From assembly GCA_937891785.1 (NCBI GenBank), contig CALAGN010000071.1, forward strand, positions 47,463 through 111,462: 64,000 nucleotides of DNA, written 5' to 3'. Below the pieces are notes generated by a model, which ran no database searches, was not told the origin of the DNA, and saw nothing but the letters and a program-made list of their open reading frames with translations. A program made the position numbers and the translations under genes. Source of the DNA: an uncultured Octadecabacter sp. (lineage in GTDB: Bacteria > Pseudomonadota > Alphaproteobacteria > Rhodobacterales > Rhodobacteraceae). Shown one piece after another: positions 20,092-29,583 of this stretch (its first letter is position 1; each line of letters starts with the position of its first letter).

Positions 20092-20684
20092 CAATTCTAC
20101 TTGGTCTTACTGGTTCGATTGGAATGGGAAAGACCACGGCTGCCCAGATGTTTCGCGACGAGGGTATCGCGGTTTGGGACGCTGACGCAACGGTTCACGC
20201 CCTCTATCAAGCAGGCGGCGCGGCCGTTCCTGAAATAGCCGCTCGTCTTCCCGAGGCCATTGTTGATGGCGCAGTATCGCGCACTGTTCTGAAGAAACTG
20301 ATCCCGCAGGATCTTGCGGTGCTCGGTTTCGTCGAGGGGGTTGTGCATCCGCTGCTTGCCCGCAAGCGCGAGGAATTTATTGACGCCCGACAGGATCATG
20401 ACGTTCTTGTATTTGATATCCCGCTACTCTTTGAAACACGGGCGACGGATTGGCTGGACGTAGTGGCCTGTGTGTTGACTGACGCGGCCAGGCAAGAAGC
20501 CCGCGTTATGGCGCGCGGCGGTATGACGCCGGAGCAGTTCAAAATTATTCTCGCGCGACAAATGCCCGATAGCGAAAAGCGCGCATTGGCCGATTTTATC
20601 ATTCCCACCGATACGCTGGACCATGCCCGCGCCGCCGTGCGAGAGGTTCTTGCGGCAATCAAACAAGGACAATTCCATGCGTGA
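20088..20684 (+). CDS. coaE: Dephospho-CoA kinase
   Basis: Last step of coenzyme A synthesis. The 198-residue product has the P-loop [17 protein letters not shown], the [12 protein letters not shown] motif and the [15 protein letters not shown] lid region. It overlaps aroE by 4 and dnaQ by 8 bases. The product matches the usual family length of about 200 residues. Confidence 0.97.
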   Translation: MTILLGLTGSIGMGKTTAAQMFRDEGIAVWDADATVHALYQAGGAAVPEIAARLPEAIVDGAVSRTVLKKLIPQDLAVLGFVEGVVHPLLARKREEFIDARQDHDVLVFDIPLLFETRATDWLDVVACVLTDAARQEARVMARGGMTPEQFKIILARQMPDSEKRALADFIIPTDTLDHARAAVREVLAAIKQGQFHA

Positions 20685-21372
20685 GATAGTGCTTGATACG
20701 GAAACGACCGGGTTTGAGCCAACCGAAGGCGACCGCATCGTAGAAATTGGTGCGGTTGAACTGCTGAACCATGTCCCGACAGGGCGTACCTATCACCAGT
20801 ATATCAACCCACAACGCGCTATGCCTGCCGGCGCTTTTGCCATTCACGGACTGGGTGACGAATTCCTTGCCGATAAACCGCTCTTTGCCGAGATTGCCCA
20901 AGCGTTCACTGATTTTGTCGGTGATGCGAAAATGGTCATTCACAACGCCTCGTTCGACATGAAATTCCTGAACGCTGAGCTTGGCTGGGCCAAGCGGAAA
21001 TTGCTGCCGCTGGATCAGGCGATTGATACGCTGATGATCGCACGCCGTAAATTCCCCGGTTCACCTGCGTCTTTGGATGCGTTGTGTCGTCGGTTCAGCA
21101 TCGACAATTCATCACGCACATTGCACGGCGCGCTGCTAGATAGCGAGATTTTAGCCGAGGTCTATCTGGAATTGATTGGCGGGCGGCAACCTGACTTTGG
21201 TCTGGGAGCAGCTTATAAGTCGGGCTCTTCGGATACGCAAAACGATCAATGGCGCCCGCGTCCACGCGCAACACCGCTTGCTGCACGGCTTACGCAAAGC
21301 GAACACGCCGCCCACGCCGAATTTATCGACACATTGGGCGACGATGCTGTTTGGAAGAAGCTGGGCGCCTAG
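20677..21372 (+). CDS. dnaQ: DNA polymerase III epsilon subunit (3'-5' proofreading exonuclease)
   Basis: The 231-residue DnaQ-like exonuclease has all three Exo motifs: Exo[12 protein letters not shown], Exo[18 protein letters not shown] and Exo[20 protein letters not shown]. The start is the ATG of [11 protein letters not shown], with AAACAAGGACA upstream; the track adds 18 residues from coaE. The location in the operon next to oriC is conserved in relatives. The stop shares CTAG with the convergent secB. Confidence 0.96.
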   Translation: MREIVLDTETTGFEPTEGDRIVEIGAVELLNHVPTGRTYHQYINPQRAMPAGAFAIHGLGDEFLADKPLFAEIAQAFTDFVGDAKMVIHNASFDMKFLNAELGWAKRKLLPLDQAIDTLMIARRKFPGSPASLDALCRRFSIDNSSRTLHGALLDSEILAEVYLELIGGRQPDFGLGAAYKSGSSDTQNDQWRPRPRATPLAARLTQSEHAAHAEFIDTLGDDAVWKKLGA

Positions 21373-21869
21373 GCGTCAGCCTTTGGCTCCGCTTTCTTTT
21401 CGCTCGCACGGCGCGCAAGCTCGTTGCGGTAAAGCGCCAGAAAATCAATCGTTTCGAGGTTCAGCGGCGGGAAGCCACCATCACGAGTGATGTCACTGAC
21501 AACGCGGCGCAGAAACGGGAAAGTAATGCGCGGGCATTCGATCAACAAATAGGGGTGAATCTGATCTTCTGGCACACCTTCGATCTGAAAGATGCCAGCA
21601 TATTCCAACTCAAGCAGGAACAGAATGTCTTTGGTCTCTTTGTTGGACGACGTGACCTTGAGTTTTGTGATGACTTCAAATTGGCCTTCAGTCGAACGCT
21701 TGCGCGCGTCAAGATTGACTTGAACGGCAATCTCGGGGGCAACTTCGCCTTTAACGCCCTTTTGGGCCATCACGTTTTCGAACGACATGTCCCGAATATA
21801 CTGGGCAAGAACGCGTTGGCTGATCTGTGGTGCAGCACCGTTTTCGGCTGGGTCTTTGGCTTTGGCCAT
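21369..21869 (-). CDS. secB: Protein-export chaperone SecB
   Basis: Tetrameric chaperone that holds preproteins unfolded for SecA. The 166-residue product has [20 protein letters not shown], the [13 protein letters not shown] strand and the [26 protein letters not shown] block. I chose the ATG of MAKAKDPAE because CGGAG lies 9 bases ahead of it; the ATG three codons earlier is directly abutted by that sequence. The last part ([15 protein letters not shown]) is a charged tail. Confidence 0.95.
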   Translation of the reverse strand: MAKAKDPAENGAAPQISQRVLAQYIRDMSFENVMAQKGVKGEVAPEIAVQVNLDARKRSTEGQFEVITKLKVTSSNKETKDILFLLELEYAGIFQIEGVPEDQIHPYLLIECPRITFPFLRRVVSDITRDGGFPPLNLETIDFLALYRNELARRASEKKAEPKADA

Positions 21870-21938
21870 TTTTGGCATCTCCGACTGACTAAAATATGTT
21901 GACGGCTTCCTATCAGTCCAGCGCGAAACCCTCAATGG

Positions 21939-22421
21939 TTAGTGCTTGGTCCAGCCAGAAGGTTTGTGGGTTGGGCGTTTCGGGGTGTTGACCTCTTCGA
22001 AATCGCCATCGATCACGCGATCTTGTGGTCCACGCGGCTGCGCGCCGGGCGCTTGCCCCATTTCAAAGGTTTGCACCTTAATGCGGGCACGAACTGCTTT
22101 GTATACGGCCAGTCGTATGCCTGGAACCAGCAGCGCGAAGCCTATCACGTCGGTAAAGAACCCCGGCGTCAGCAAAAGCGCACCCGAAAACAAGATCATC
22201 GCGCCGTGGGCGAGATGTTCAGTCGGATCGCTTAGCTCGTTCATCGAACGGCGCAGTTTTGACATCGCCATCACGCCTTGCGAGCGGACAAGCCATGCCC
22301 CAAGCACCGCCGTCACAATGACAATCGCGATGGTCGGCAGCATCCCTATTGCCCCACCGACTTGGATAAAAAGCATGATCTCGATCAGCGGGATCATAAT
22401 AAATAGAATTAACAGCCACAT
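21939..22421 (-). CDS. fxsA: FxsA family membrane protein
   Basis: A 160-residue membrane protein of the FxsA family, named for suppression of F exclusion of phage T7 in E. coli. It has membrane segments at about 2-20 (WLLILFIMIPLIEIMLFIQV), 25-45 (GMLPTIAIVIVTAVLGAWLV) and 75-100 (MILFSGALLLTPGFFTDVIG). The C-terminal tail is polar. The 42-residue N-terminal extension in the track is not supported. It is divergent from the Tim44-like gene. Confidence 0.92.
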   Translation of the reverse strand: MWLLILFIMIPLIEIMLFIQVGGAIGMLPTIAIVIVTAVLGAWLVRSQGVMAMSKLRRSMNELSDPTEHLAHGAMILFSGALLLTPGFFTDVIGFALLVPGIRLAVYKAVRARIKVQTFEMGQAPGAQPRGPQDRVIDGDFEEVNTPKRPTHKPSGWTKH

Positions 22422-22526
22422 CTGGGCACCTCGCGGGTTGTTTTGCGGATAGTGGACTTGACCACACCCCTGCCCTACATAGTTGCAAAGTAGTCCCGTT
22501 TCCATGCCCGCCCAAAAGAGGCCAAA

Positions 22527-23189
22527 ATGACCAATCCAGTGATCCAACTCTTGGTGCTTGCCGCCATCGCAATTTTTCTAATTCTTCGTTTGCGAAGTGT
22601 TCTTGGGACACGCGAGGGATTTGAGAAGCCGCCGGTCCCTCGCGCGGACCCCGCCGCCAGTGAGGCGCGCCAAAAGTTCGAGGTAATCGAAGGTGGCCCC
22701 GACCGCGATATTACGGACCATGTTGATGAAAATAGCGCGGCCGCCAAGGCACTGGCCGCGATGAAAGCCGCCGAGCCGAGCTTTAACGTCACTGAATTCT
22801 TGCAGGGTGCGCGCGGCGCATACGAAATGATCCTGATGGCATTCGAACGTGGCGACCTTGATCAGATTAAATCTTTCCTGAGCAACGATATTCACGAAAC
22901 CTTTACCCGTGTCATTGAAGAACGTCGGGCTGAAGGCCTAACAATTGAAGCGACTTTTGTGGGCATCAGTGATCTGACCCTTGTTGCGGCTGAATTCAAT
23001 GAAAAGACCCACGAAGGTGAAGTCAGCGTGAGGTTTGGCGGCGAGCAGACATCCGTGGTTCGCAACGCTGCAGGCGACATTGTTGAAGGAAGCACCACTG
23101 ACATCAAACGTCAGCGCGATGTCTGGTCCTTTGCCCGGTCTATGGGCACTAATGATCCAAACTGGCAGCTGGTCGCGACGGGCGAATGA
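22527..23189 (+). CDS. Tim44/TimA-domain membrane-anchored protein
   Basis: A 220-residue protein with one N-terminal membrane anchor (about 5-22, VIQLLVLAAIAIFLILRL), a linker, and a Tim44-like domain (about 85-220; GARGAYEMILMAFERGDLDQ and SFLSNDIHETF). Alphaproteobacterial TimA is related to mitochondrial Tim44, which tethers the import motor; its bacterial role is not settled. GAGG-ccaaa-ATG supports the start. Joined to mltA by ATGA. Confidence 0.88.
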   Translation: MTNPVIQLLVLAAIAIFLILRLRSVLGTREGFEKPPVPRADPAASEARQKFEVIEGGPDRDITDHVDENSAAAKALAAMKAAEPSFNVTEFLQGARGAYEMILMAFERGDLDQIKSFLSNDIHETFTRVIEERRAEGLTIEATFVGISDLTLVAAEFNEKTHEGEVSVRFGGEQTSVVRNAAGDIVEGSTTDIKRQRDVWSFARSMGTNDPNWQLVATGE

Positions 23190-24220
23190 TTCCACAAACC
23201 TTTGCTGCGGCGGGATTGTTGCTGATGATAGCGGGGACGACTATGGCCGATACAACTTACCGGCTGCTTACGTTCGATGCGCTGAACGGTTGGGCCGATG
23301 ATGATCATCAGGCTGCTCTCGAGGTGTTTTTGAACACTTGCGGTGATTTGGATAATCCTGATTGGCGGTCCCTTTGCGAGATGGGATCGACGATAGAGGA
23401 TGCCCGAACCTTTTTTGAACACGCATTTCAGCCGGTTTTGATAGACGACGGACAAGATCCGCTTTTTACCGGTTATTACGAACCAGAATTGCAGGGCGCG
23501 CTGGAACAAGGCGGTCCGTTTCAGTATCCACTTTATGCCCTACCAGACGAGGTTCAGACCGCCACTGCATGGCTGACACGGCAAGAAATAGAAGAGACCG
23601 ACGCGCTTGCCGATCGCGGGCTGGAAATTGCGTGGATCGACGATCCTGTCGACGTATTTTTCCTTCAGGTGCAAGGGTCGGGGCGTATTCGCCTGCGAGA
23701 CGGCAATATGATCCGCGTTGGCTATGGCGGGAAGAACGGCCACGAATACAGCTCAGTGGGGGCCGAACTTGTTCGCCAAGACGTCTATCAGGAGCATCAG
23801 GTTTCCGCGCAGGTCATTCGTAATTGGGTCCGCAACAACCCCGAGGAAGGCCGCGCCCTACTTTGGACCAACCAAAGCTATGTTTTCTTTCGCCAAGTCA
23901 GCGAAGTACCCGCAGATCGTGGCCCACTAGGGGCCATGAACCGGTCGATCACTGAGCTGCGGTCGATTGCTGTTGATCCGGCATTCATTCCGCTTGGCGC
24001 TCCGGTTTGGATCGAAAAAGAGGGTGCGACCCCGATGCGCCGGCTGATGGTGGCCCAAGACACCGGATCGGCCATAAAAGGTGCGCAGCGCGCCGACGTA
24101 TTTTTTGGAACGGGCCAACAGGCGGGCCGCGCTGCGGGCCGCGTTAGGGATGGTGGGCGACTTGTTGTGCTGCTCCCGATTCAGCGTGCCTATGCCTTGC
24201 TGACCGAAACAATCGAATGA
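23186..24220 (+). CDS. mltA: Membrane-bound lytic murein transglycosylase A
   Basis: Cleaves peptidoglycan glycan strands to 1,6-anhydro ends in the periplasm. The 344-residue product has a signal peptide (IPQTFAAAGLLLMIAGTTMA), the MltA barrel with FTGYYEPELQGAL and VDVFFLQVQGSGRIRL, YGGKNGHEYSSVGAELV, and the 3D domain with AQDTGSAIKGAQRADVFFG containing the catalytic Asp. No lipobox Cys is visible, so it is probably soluble. Coupled to its neighbours on both sides. Confidence 0.95.
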   Translation: MIPQTFAAAGLLLMIAGTTMADTTYRLLTFDALNGWADDDHQAALEVFLNTCGDLDNPDWRSLCEMGSTIEDARTFFEHAFQPVLIDDGQDPLFTGYYEPELQGALEQGGPFQYPLYALPDEVQTATAWLTRQEIEETDALADRGLEIAWIDDPVDVFFLQVQGSGRIRLRDGNMIRVGYGGKNGHEYSSVGAELVRQDVYQEHQVSAQVIRNWVRNNPEEGRALLWTNQSYVFFRQVSEVPADRGPLGAMNRSITELRSIAVDPAFIPLGAPVWIEKEGATPMRRLMVAQDTGSAIKGAQRADVFFGTGQQAGRAAGRVRDGGRLVVLLPIQRAYALLTETIE

Positions 24221-24807
24221 GCAGGCGGCCAAGGCACCTGAGCGCTGAGGAGCGTGCATTATGGGATGTCGTCGCGCGGCGAACACAACCAATTGAAAAA
24301 CCACGCGCGGTTCCGGCATCAATGCAGCCGCGCGTCAGGGCGGTCAAATCCCCAAAGCAAAATCAACCTATTCCCCAATTCAATGTCGGCCAAAGCGTTG
24401 ATCATCACGGCACGAATGATTTGTTGCCGTCGCTTTCACAGCAACTGGCCAATACGCCGCTGTCCATGGACCGCAAATCTTTTGGCAAACTCAAGCGTGG
24501 CAAGATCCAACCAGAAGGGCGGATTGATCTTCACGGAATGACACTGGATCAAGCCCATCCCGCTTTGGTTTCGTTTATTCTGTCGTCCCATGCGGCGGGA
24601 AAGCGGCTTGTTCTGGTCATAACGGGCAAAGGAAAACCCCGCGATGACGGCGGTCCGATCCCGACCCGTCTTGGGGTGCTGCGGCATCAGGTGCCGCAAT
24701 GGCTTGGGCTGGCACCGCTCTCGGGCGCTGTTTTGCAGATCAGCGAGGCCCACCTGAAACATGGTGGACACGGGGCCCTCTATGTCTACTTACGCCGTAG
24801 CCACTAA
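24217..24807 (+). CDS. Smr-domain protein (DNA/RNA endonuclease-like)
   Basis: A 196-residue protein with a basic, low-complexity N-terminus and a C-terminal Smr domain (about 105-195; RIDLHGMTLDQAHPALVSFI, LVITGKGKP, HGGHGALYVYLRR). This is the free-standing MutS2-type Smr fold, seen in E. coli SmrA and SmrB, where SmrB cleaves mRNA at collided ribosomes. The DLHGMT and GKG motifs are present. It is the last gene of the TimA-mltA-smr operon and overlaps the convergent MFS gene by 18 bases. Confidence 0.93.
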   Translation: MSRRPRHLSAEERALWDVVARRTQPIEKPRAVPASMQPRVRAVKSPKQNQPIPQFNVGQSVDHHGTNDLLPSLSQQLANTPLSMDRKSFGKLKRGKIQPEGRIDLHGMTLDQAHPALVSFILSSHAAGKRLVLVITGKGKPRDDGGPIPTRLGVLRHQVPQWLGLAPLSGAVLQISEAHLKHGGHGALYVYLRRSH

Positions 24808-26013
24808 GGCGCTTTGAAAGCGGAAAATCCCGACGGTTGCGCAAAGACCCGCAAAAACAAAGTAGACAGCGAGGCTGATCATCTGTTCGGGAAATGTGAT
24901 GCCGAAGTCGATGAGCGCACCAGTTACACCTGGACCAATAGCTGACCCAAACACCATGACGGCCGCCGCTGTTGCTTTGATCGATCCAAGGTGCCGCGTG
25001 CCAAAAAACGTAGCCCAGAATGATGCTGGAACGGTCGATTGCATACCCTGCCCAAGCCCGAACACGACAAGTCCGATCGCGGCTTGGCCGATGGTCTGTG
25101 CGTAGGCCAAAATCAGAAACGACAGCGCGAACGGAAGCATATAAAACGGGATTAGCCGGTGAACACCCACACGATCAATTACGCTACCAGACGCGAAAGT
25201 TGCGACAATTGCTGTGGTCGTTAATAGCGGCATTAGGGCGACGTAACTGACAAGCTCCCACCCCTTTACTTCGGTCAGATGAACCTGCTGAAAAAACAGC
25301 GCGGTGCCCCAAGCGGGCGGGCCAAGCAACACAGGCACCATGAGCCAGAAAAGTGGACTGCGCAAAACCTGCGCGCGAGTCCAATGCCTGCCATTCATAC
25401 CAGCGGATTGATTGGCCGCAGCCATGCTTGATGGTGCGCGCTCAAGGCGCAAAAGACGCAGTTGGAGCGGAATTGTCAGAACCACAAGAACGGCCGCCAA
25501 GACCCAAAGGCTGCGCCACGTCACCACCGCAAGAAGGGCTACGAAAATCACGGGCAAGATTGCCTGGGCGACCGAAAACCCCATCGACGCAATCGACAAG
25601 GCGCGTCCGCGTGTTGCCTCAAACCAACGGGCCATCGAAACGGCTGAAAGTTGCGACATCATTCCTTGGCCAAAGACCCGCAGGGCAAAGATCACGCCTA
25701 TCAAAACGACCGCGTTCGGAACCACGGCCATTGCCAGACAGGCCAATGCCAAACCGATCATGACCCACACAGCAAGAGACCGCGCGCGGAACCTGTCTGT
25801 TAACGCGCCCGCCCAGACCATCGCGATGGCCGACACAGTCGTGCCAATGGTGTAAATACCACCCCATTGCCCATCGCTCAGCCCAAAGTCGCCCTTAATC
25901 TCGCTAGCGAAAAGCGAGATGAAGTAGGTCTGTCCGTACGATGATGTGAACGCAAAAAGGAAACCAGCCAAAAGGAAGGCCGCATTTTCGCGCAAGAAGC
26001 TAAACCATGTCAT
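24790..26013 (-). CDS. MFS transporter, substrate unknown
   Basis: A 407-residue, 12-helix major facilitator. The GALTDRFRARSLAVWV loop between helices 2 and 3 matches the MFS signature, and the second half repeats the pattern (GSVIDRVGVHRLIPFYML). No binding residue points to a substrate. It stands alone, with the smr gene converging on its 3' end. Confidence 0.9.
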   Translation of the reverse strand: MTWFSFLRENAAFLLAGFLFAFTSSYGQTYFISLFASEIKGDFGLSDGQWGGIYTIGTTVSAIAMVWAGALTDRFRARSLAVWVMIGLALACLAMAVVPNAVVLIGVIFALRVFGQGMMSQLSAVSMARWFEATRGRALSIASMGFSVAQAILPVIFVALLAVVTWRSLWVLAAVLVVLTIPLQLRLLRLERAPSSMAAANQSAGMNGRHWTRAQVLRSPLFWLMVPVLLGPPAWGTALFFQQVHLTEVKGWELVSYVALMPLLTTTAIVATFASGSVIDRVGVHRLIPFYMLPFALSFLILAYAQTIGQAAIGLVVFGLGQGMQSTVPASFWATFFGTRHLGSIKATAAAVMVFGSAIGPGVTGALIDFGITFPEQMISLAVYFVFAGLCATVGIFRFQSALVATA

Positions 26014-26058
26014 TCAGTACCTTTGGTTGCGCGCGGACAGAATTGAAAGCAATTTTCG

Positions 26059-27150
26059 TTAAGGCAAAATTGTTATGGGCGAAAGAATGATTTGGGTCGC
26101 ATTTCGCAAGGTCAACACAGTACCGGGAAACAACCCTACGCGGCTCGTAAGGTCGGCCTGAAACGCTGAATCGACATCGCTAACCCTCCCAAGAACCGCC
26201 AAAAGCGCGGGTGAATTCCCAACGGTAAAATGGTGCGTTCCCCGTCCAAATTCTGAGACGTCGAAGAGTGTGACGTTAAGATCAGCGATCCGTTCAACGT
26301 CTCTGATATTCCCAAGACGTTCGGCTTGTCCGGTGATCCCTGCAGACAAGGCGAGCAAACGATCACGGCGTGAATGGAAAATAACGAAGGGATCTGGCAA
26401 AGTGCCGATCCTGTCGACCTGTTTGCGAAACAGTTCAATGTCCACATCCGGTGAAATGAGGACAACCCCGTCCACGATCCGGCTGGCCCGTCCGGGCGTT
26501 TGAATTTCGATCTGGCGCAGAGCCTCCATGACCAACAACGCCCCGATAGAATGACCAACCAGGATCACATCGTCTGCACCAGCCGCATCAATCTGTTCGA
26601 GCAATTCCTGTAGCCCGTCACGGGCGAAAAGGACGCTGTCGTGATCGTAGCTATAACCAAGCGGGTTTCCGATGCTTGGCCATGAATAATGCACCCCAAT
26701 CCCAGGCAAATCGAGATCGTGCGACAGCTGTGCAAGCCGCATCATGCCTTCGCCAAATTTGGTATTAAAGCCGTGAACATAGATGATCACGCTTCGATCG
26801 GGACGAGCCCTTAGTTGCTGCCGCAATTCGTTGCGAAACACTTCGGGGGTACTGTAGCCATAGCGATCGGTCGCAACAAAGTCGGTCGCAAGGTCGGGTT
26901 CGGTTGTGGGATATGTGATGTCGCCTGCAACCCGATCTTGTGGGACCGAAACGTCAAATCGGCCATAGGTCGAAGCAGCGCTGCGTCCGCCACCATAGAC
27001 ATCAAGGCCGGTTTCGTCAGCGGTTCGGGTGGTTGCAAAATAAATCGGCAGGACTTCGGCGCTGTCCGCAACCCCATCCACAAGCACCATTGCTCCGCGC
27101 GGGGTGCAGGCGGCGATTACCAAAGCCAATGAAATAACCAGCGAACGCAT
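26059..27150 (-). CDS. Alpha/beta hydrolase (DUF900 type), predicted lipoprotein
   Basis: A 363-residue alpha/beta hydrolase. The start MRSLVISLALVIAAC looks like a lipoprotein signal with Cys at about residue 15, so the mature protein should be lipid-anchored in the envelope. The DUF900 features are FATTRTADE near the N-terminus, IIYVHGFNTKFGEG with the oxyanion-hole region, and the nucleophile elbow LVGHSIGALLV. A Ser-Asp-His triad is plausible, with GTHHFTVGN near the C-terminus a candidate for the His. Substrate unknown. Confidence 0.88.
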   Translation of the reverse strand: MRSLVISLALVIAACTPRGAMVLVDGVADSAEVLPIYFATTRTADETGLDVYGGGRSAASTYGRFDVSVPQDRVAGDITYPTTEPDLATDFVATDRYGYSTPEVFRNELRQQLRARPDRSVIIYVHGFNTKFGEGMMRLAQLSHDLDLPGIGVHYSWPSIGNPLGYSYDHDSVLFARDGLQELLEQIDAAGADDVILVGHSIGALLVMEALRQIEIQTPGRASRIVDGVVLISPDVDIELFRKQVDRIGTLPDPFVIFHSRRDRLLALSAGITGQAERLGNIRDVERIADLNVTLFDVSEFGRGTHHFTVGNSPALLAVLGRVSDVDSAFQADLTSRVGLFPGTVLTLRNATQIILSPITILP

Positions 27151-27210
27151 GGAAAACCTCGGGTCAATCAGCCATTCTTAGGCCAATCCCACACGCGTTT
27201 CCAGCAAACA

Positions 27211-28515
27211 TTATAGAACGTAGCGACTAAGGTCGGTTGAGCGGGAAAGCTCGCCGAGGTGCTTCTCAACGAATTCGGCGTTGACCTCGACCTTGTCGCC
27301 TGACCGATCCGGCGCGGCAAAGGACAAATCCTCGAAAACCCGCTCAAGCACAGTGTAAAGACGGCGCGCGCCGATATTTTCAACGGCTTCGTTTACTTCG
27401 GCAGCGATCTTGGCAAGGGCAGCAATACCATCCTCGGTAAACGTCACGGTGACCTCTTCGGTTGCCATAAGGGCGCTATACTGCCGGGTTAGCGCATTTT
27501 CCGTCTCGGTCAAAATGCGCACAAAGTCGCCTTCGGTCAGCGCGCGTAGGGTCACCCGGATCGGCAGGCGCCCCTGCAATTCCGGCAAAAGATCAGAGGG
27601 TTTTGCGATATGAAACGCGCCAGACGCGATGAACAGGATGTGGTCGGTCTTGATCGGCCCGTGTTTCGTGCTGACGGTCGTGCCTTCGATCAGCGGCAAA
27701 AGATCACGCTGCACACCCTCGCGCGATACGTCTGCGCCGCGCGCATCTGCATTACGGCAGACCTTGTCGATTTCATCCAGAAAAACGATGCCGTCCTGCT
27801 CGACCGATTCAAGCGCGGCCTTGATGACAGATTCATCGTCAAGCAGCTTGTCAGCCTCGTCCGCGATGAGCAGACCATAGCTTTCGGCAACGGTGACGCG
27901 CTTTTTCGTGGTGCGCCCGCCAAGGGCTTTGCCAAAGAGCGCCCCAAGATCCATCCCTGGCCCCATTCCAGGTTGACCTGGCATTTCAAAGCCTTGCATC
28001 GGACTGGATGTATCAGCGATCTCGATCTCGATCATTGTCTGATCCAGTTCGCCAGTGCGCAGCTTCTTGCGGAACATATCGCGCGTGCCGCTGCGTGCGG
28101 CTATGCCAGCGATGGCGGTAACGACGCGCTCTTCTGCTTCTGCTTCGGCCTTGGATTTCACATCATCGCGCATATTTTCGCGGACCTGCACAATGGCGGC
28201 ATCCATCAGATCACGGATGATCTGTTCGACGTCACGACCGACATAGCCGACCTCGGTGAATTTCGTCGCCTCGACCTTGATGAATGGCGCGCGGGCAAGT
28301 TTTGCCAAACGGCGGGAAATCTCGGTTTTGCCGACACCCGTGGGCCCGATCATCAGGATATTCTTGGGATAAACCTCGTCACGCAGATCATCGCCCAACT
28401 GCTTGCGCCGCCAACGGTTCCGCAAAGCCACAGCAACAGCGCGTTTGGCATCGTTCTGGCCAATGATAAAACGGTCAAGTTCGCTCACGATCTCGCGGGG
28501 GGTCAGGTCTGTCAT
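27211..28515 (-). CDS. hslU: ATP-dependent protease ATPase subunit HslU
   Basis: AAA+ unfoldase of the HslUV protease. The 434-residue product has [20 protein letters not shown], Walker [15 protein letters not shown], the I-domain insertion with [16 protein letters not shown], Walker [13 protein letters not shown] and the C-terminal [14 protein letters not shown] that docks into HslV. Start codon overlaps the hslV stop by 4 bases. Confidence 0.98.
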   Translation of the reverse strand: MTDLTPREIVSELDRFIIGQNDAKRAVAVALRNRWRRKQLGDDLRDEVYPKNILMIGPTGVGKTEISRRLAKLARAPFIKVEATKFTEVGYVGRDVEQIIRDLMDAAIVQVRENMRDDVKSKAEAEAEERVVTAIAGIAARSGTRDMFRKKLRTGELDQTMIEIEIADTSSPMQGFEMPGQPGMGPGMDLGALFGKALGGRTTKKRVTVAESYGLLIADEADKLLDDESVIKAALESVEQDGIVFLDEIDKVCRNADARGADVSREGVQRDLLPLIEGTTVSTKHGPIKTDHILFIASGAFHIAKPSDLLPELQGRLPIRVTLRALTEGDFVRILTETENALTRQYSALMATEEVTVTFTEDGIAALAKIAAEVNEAVENIGARRLYTVLERVFEDLSFAAPDRSGDKVEVNAEFVEKHLGELSRSTDLSRYVL

Positions 28516-29069
28516 TTGCTGATCTTCTCTACAGTGAGGTTTCCGTTGGTATAGACACAGATGTCGCTGGCAATCGCCATGGCGCGACGCGCGATCGCTT
28601 CGGCGTCATGATCGCTGTCCATCAGTGCGCGCCCTGCGGCGAGCGCGAAATTACCGCCTGATCCAATCGCGGTCACATCGTGTTCGGGTTCCAGCACATC
28701 GCCAGCGCCAGTGATCACCAACAGGTCGGACCCGTCAGTGACGATCAGCATCGCTTCAAGTTTCTGGAGGTATTTGTCGGTGCGCCAGTCTTTGGCCAAT
28801 TCAACGCTGGCCCGCTGCAGTTGCCCCGGCGTTGCCTCAAGCTTTTTCTCAAGCCGCTCCAGCAAAGTGAATGCATCAGCCGTCGATCCTGCAAATCCGG
28901 CAACAACATCATAGCCACCAATGGACAAGCGGCGCACTTTGCGCGCGGTGCCTTTCATGACAGTCTGGCCAACGCTGACCTGCCCGTCACCGGCGATGAC
29001 AACTTCGCCACCTTTGCGCACACCTATGATCGTCGTACCGTGCCAGCCGGGAAACTCTTGATTTGCCAT
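28512..29069 (-). CDS. hslV: ATP-dependent protease peptidase subunit HslV
   Basis: Threonine peptidase of the HslUV complex. The 185-residue product begins [21 protein letters not shown]: an alphaproteobacterial propeptide of about 11 residues precedes the catalytic Thr. [22 protein letters not shown] and [14 protein letters not shown] complete the fold. It is the first gene of hslVU, with a sigma-32-like promoter 27 to 55 bases upstream of the start. Confidence 0.98.
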   Translation of the reverse strand: MANQEFPGWHGTTIIGVRKGGEVVIAGDGQVSVGQTVMKGTARKVRRLSIGGYDVVAGFAGSTADAFTLLERLEKKLEATPGQLQRASVELAKDWRTDKYLQKLEAMLIVTDGSDLLVITGAGDVLEPEHDVTAIGSGGNFALAAGRALMDSDHDAEAIARRAMAIASDICVYTNGNLTVEKISK

Positions 29070-29095
29070 GACGTTATCCTTTTGCTTGAAAAACT

Positions 29096-29124
29096 ATATG
29101 GCGGCGCTGGGCTGCGGGCACAAG
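29096..29124 (-). promoter_or_regulatory. Sigma-32 (RpoH)-type heat-shock promoter of hslVU
   Basis: On the minus strand, CTTGTG, then exactly 17 bases, then CCATAT. This matches the alphaproteobacterial RpoH pattern CTTGAA-N17-CCANAT except for two positions in the last two bases of the -35 box. It lies between the trxA terminator and hslV, a classic heat-shock operon. Confidence 0.7.
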
Positions 29125-29132
29125 GTCGCCAC

Positions 29133-29156
29133 AAAAAAGGGCGCCCAAAAGCGCCC
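29133..29156 (-). terminator. Intrinsic terminator of the addBA-trxA operon
   Basis: Read on the minus strand, GGGCGC-TTTTGG-GCGCCC makes a 6-bp GC stem followed directly by TTTTTT. It is 24 bases past the trxA stop and isolates that long operon from hslVU. Confidence 0.9.
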
Positions 29157-29180
29157 GTTCTTAGTTATTTTTGGCTGATT

Positions 29181-29501
29181 CTAGATGGAATCTTCGATCC
29201 AGCCTTTCAGTGCTGCCTTGGGGGCTGCGCCTGTCTTGTTGGCAACCACTTCGCCGTCTTTGAATAGGAATAGCGCTGGAATACCGCGCACACCCATTTG
29301 GGCGGGGGAATTCGGGTTTTCGTCAACGTTCACTTTGACGACTTTGACTTTGCCAGCCATCTCTTCGGATAGCTCCTCCAAAGCGGGGCCGATCTGTTTG
29401 CAGGGGCCGCACCACTCCGCCCAGAAATCCACGACAACGGGAATATCGGACTGGCGGACTTCGGCATCAAACGTGTCGTCGGTAACTGCTACGGTTGCCA
29501 T
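29181..29501 (-). CDS. trxA: Thioredoxin
   Basis: A 106-residue thioredoxin with the active site [12 protein letters not shown] (Cys31 and Cys34) and the cis-Pro block [15 protein letters not shown]. It donates electrons to ribonucleotide reductase, Msr enzymes and other targets in the cytoplasm. It lies 82 bases past addA on the same strand and is the last gene before the terminator. Confidence 0.97.
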   Translation of the reverse strand: MATVAVTDDTFDAEVRQSDIPVVVDFWAEWCGPCKQIGPALEELSEEMAGKVKVVKVNVDENPNSPAQMGVRGIPALFLFKDGEVVANKTGAAPKAALKGWIEDSI

Positions 29502-29583
29502 TGGGGTCTCCTTGGCCTGTGTTGTGCGCCCAAAAAGCGCAAATCATATCGAAAATGGAATGTATGAAGGCACCGGCGGGTCG

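Noticed and set aside
27610-28554. 314-residue plus-strand ORF opposite hslU
   Set aside because: Antisense shadow of hslU; no family features, and its end runs into hslV.
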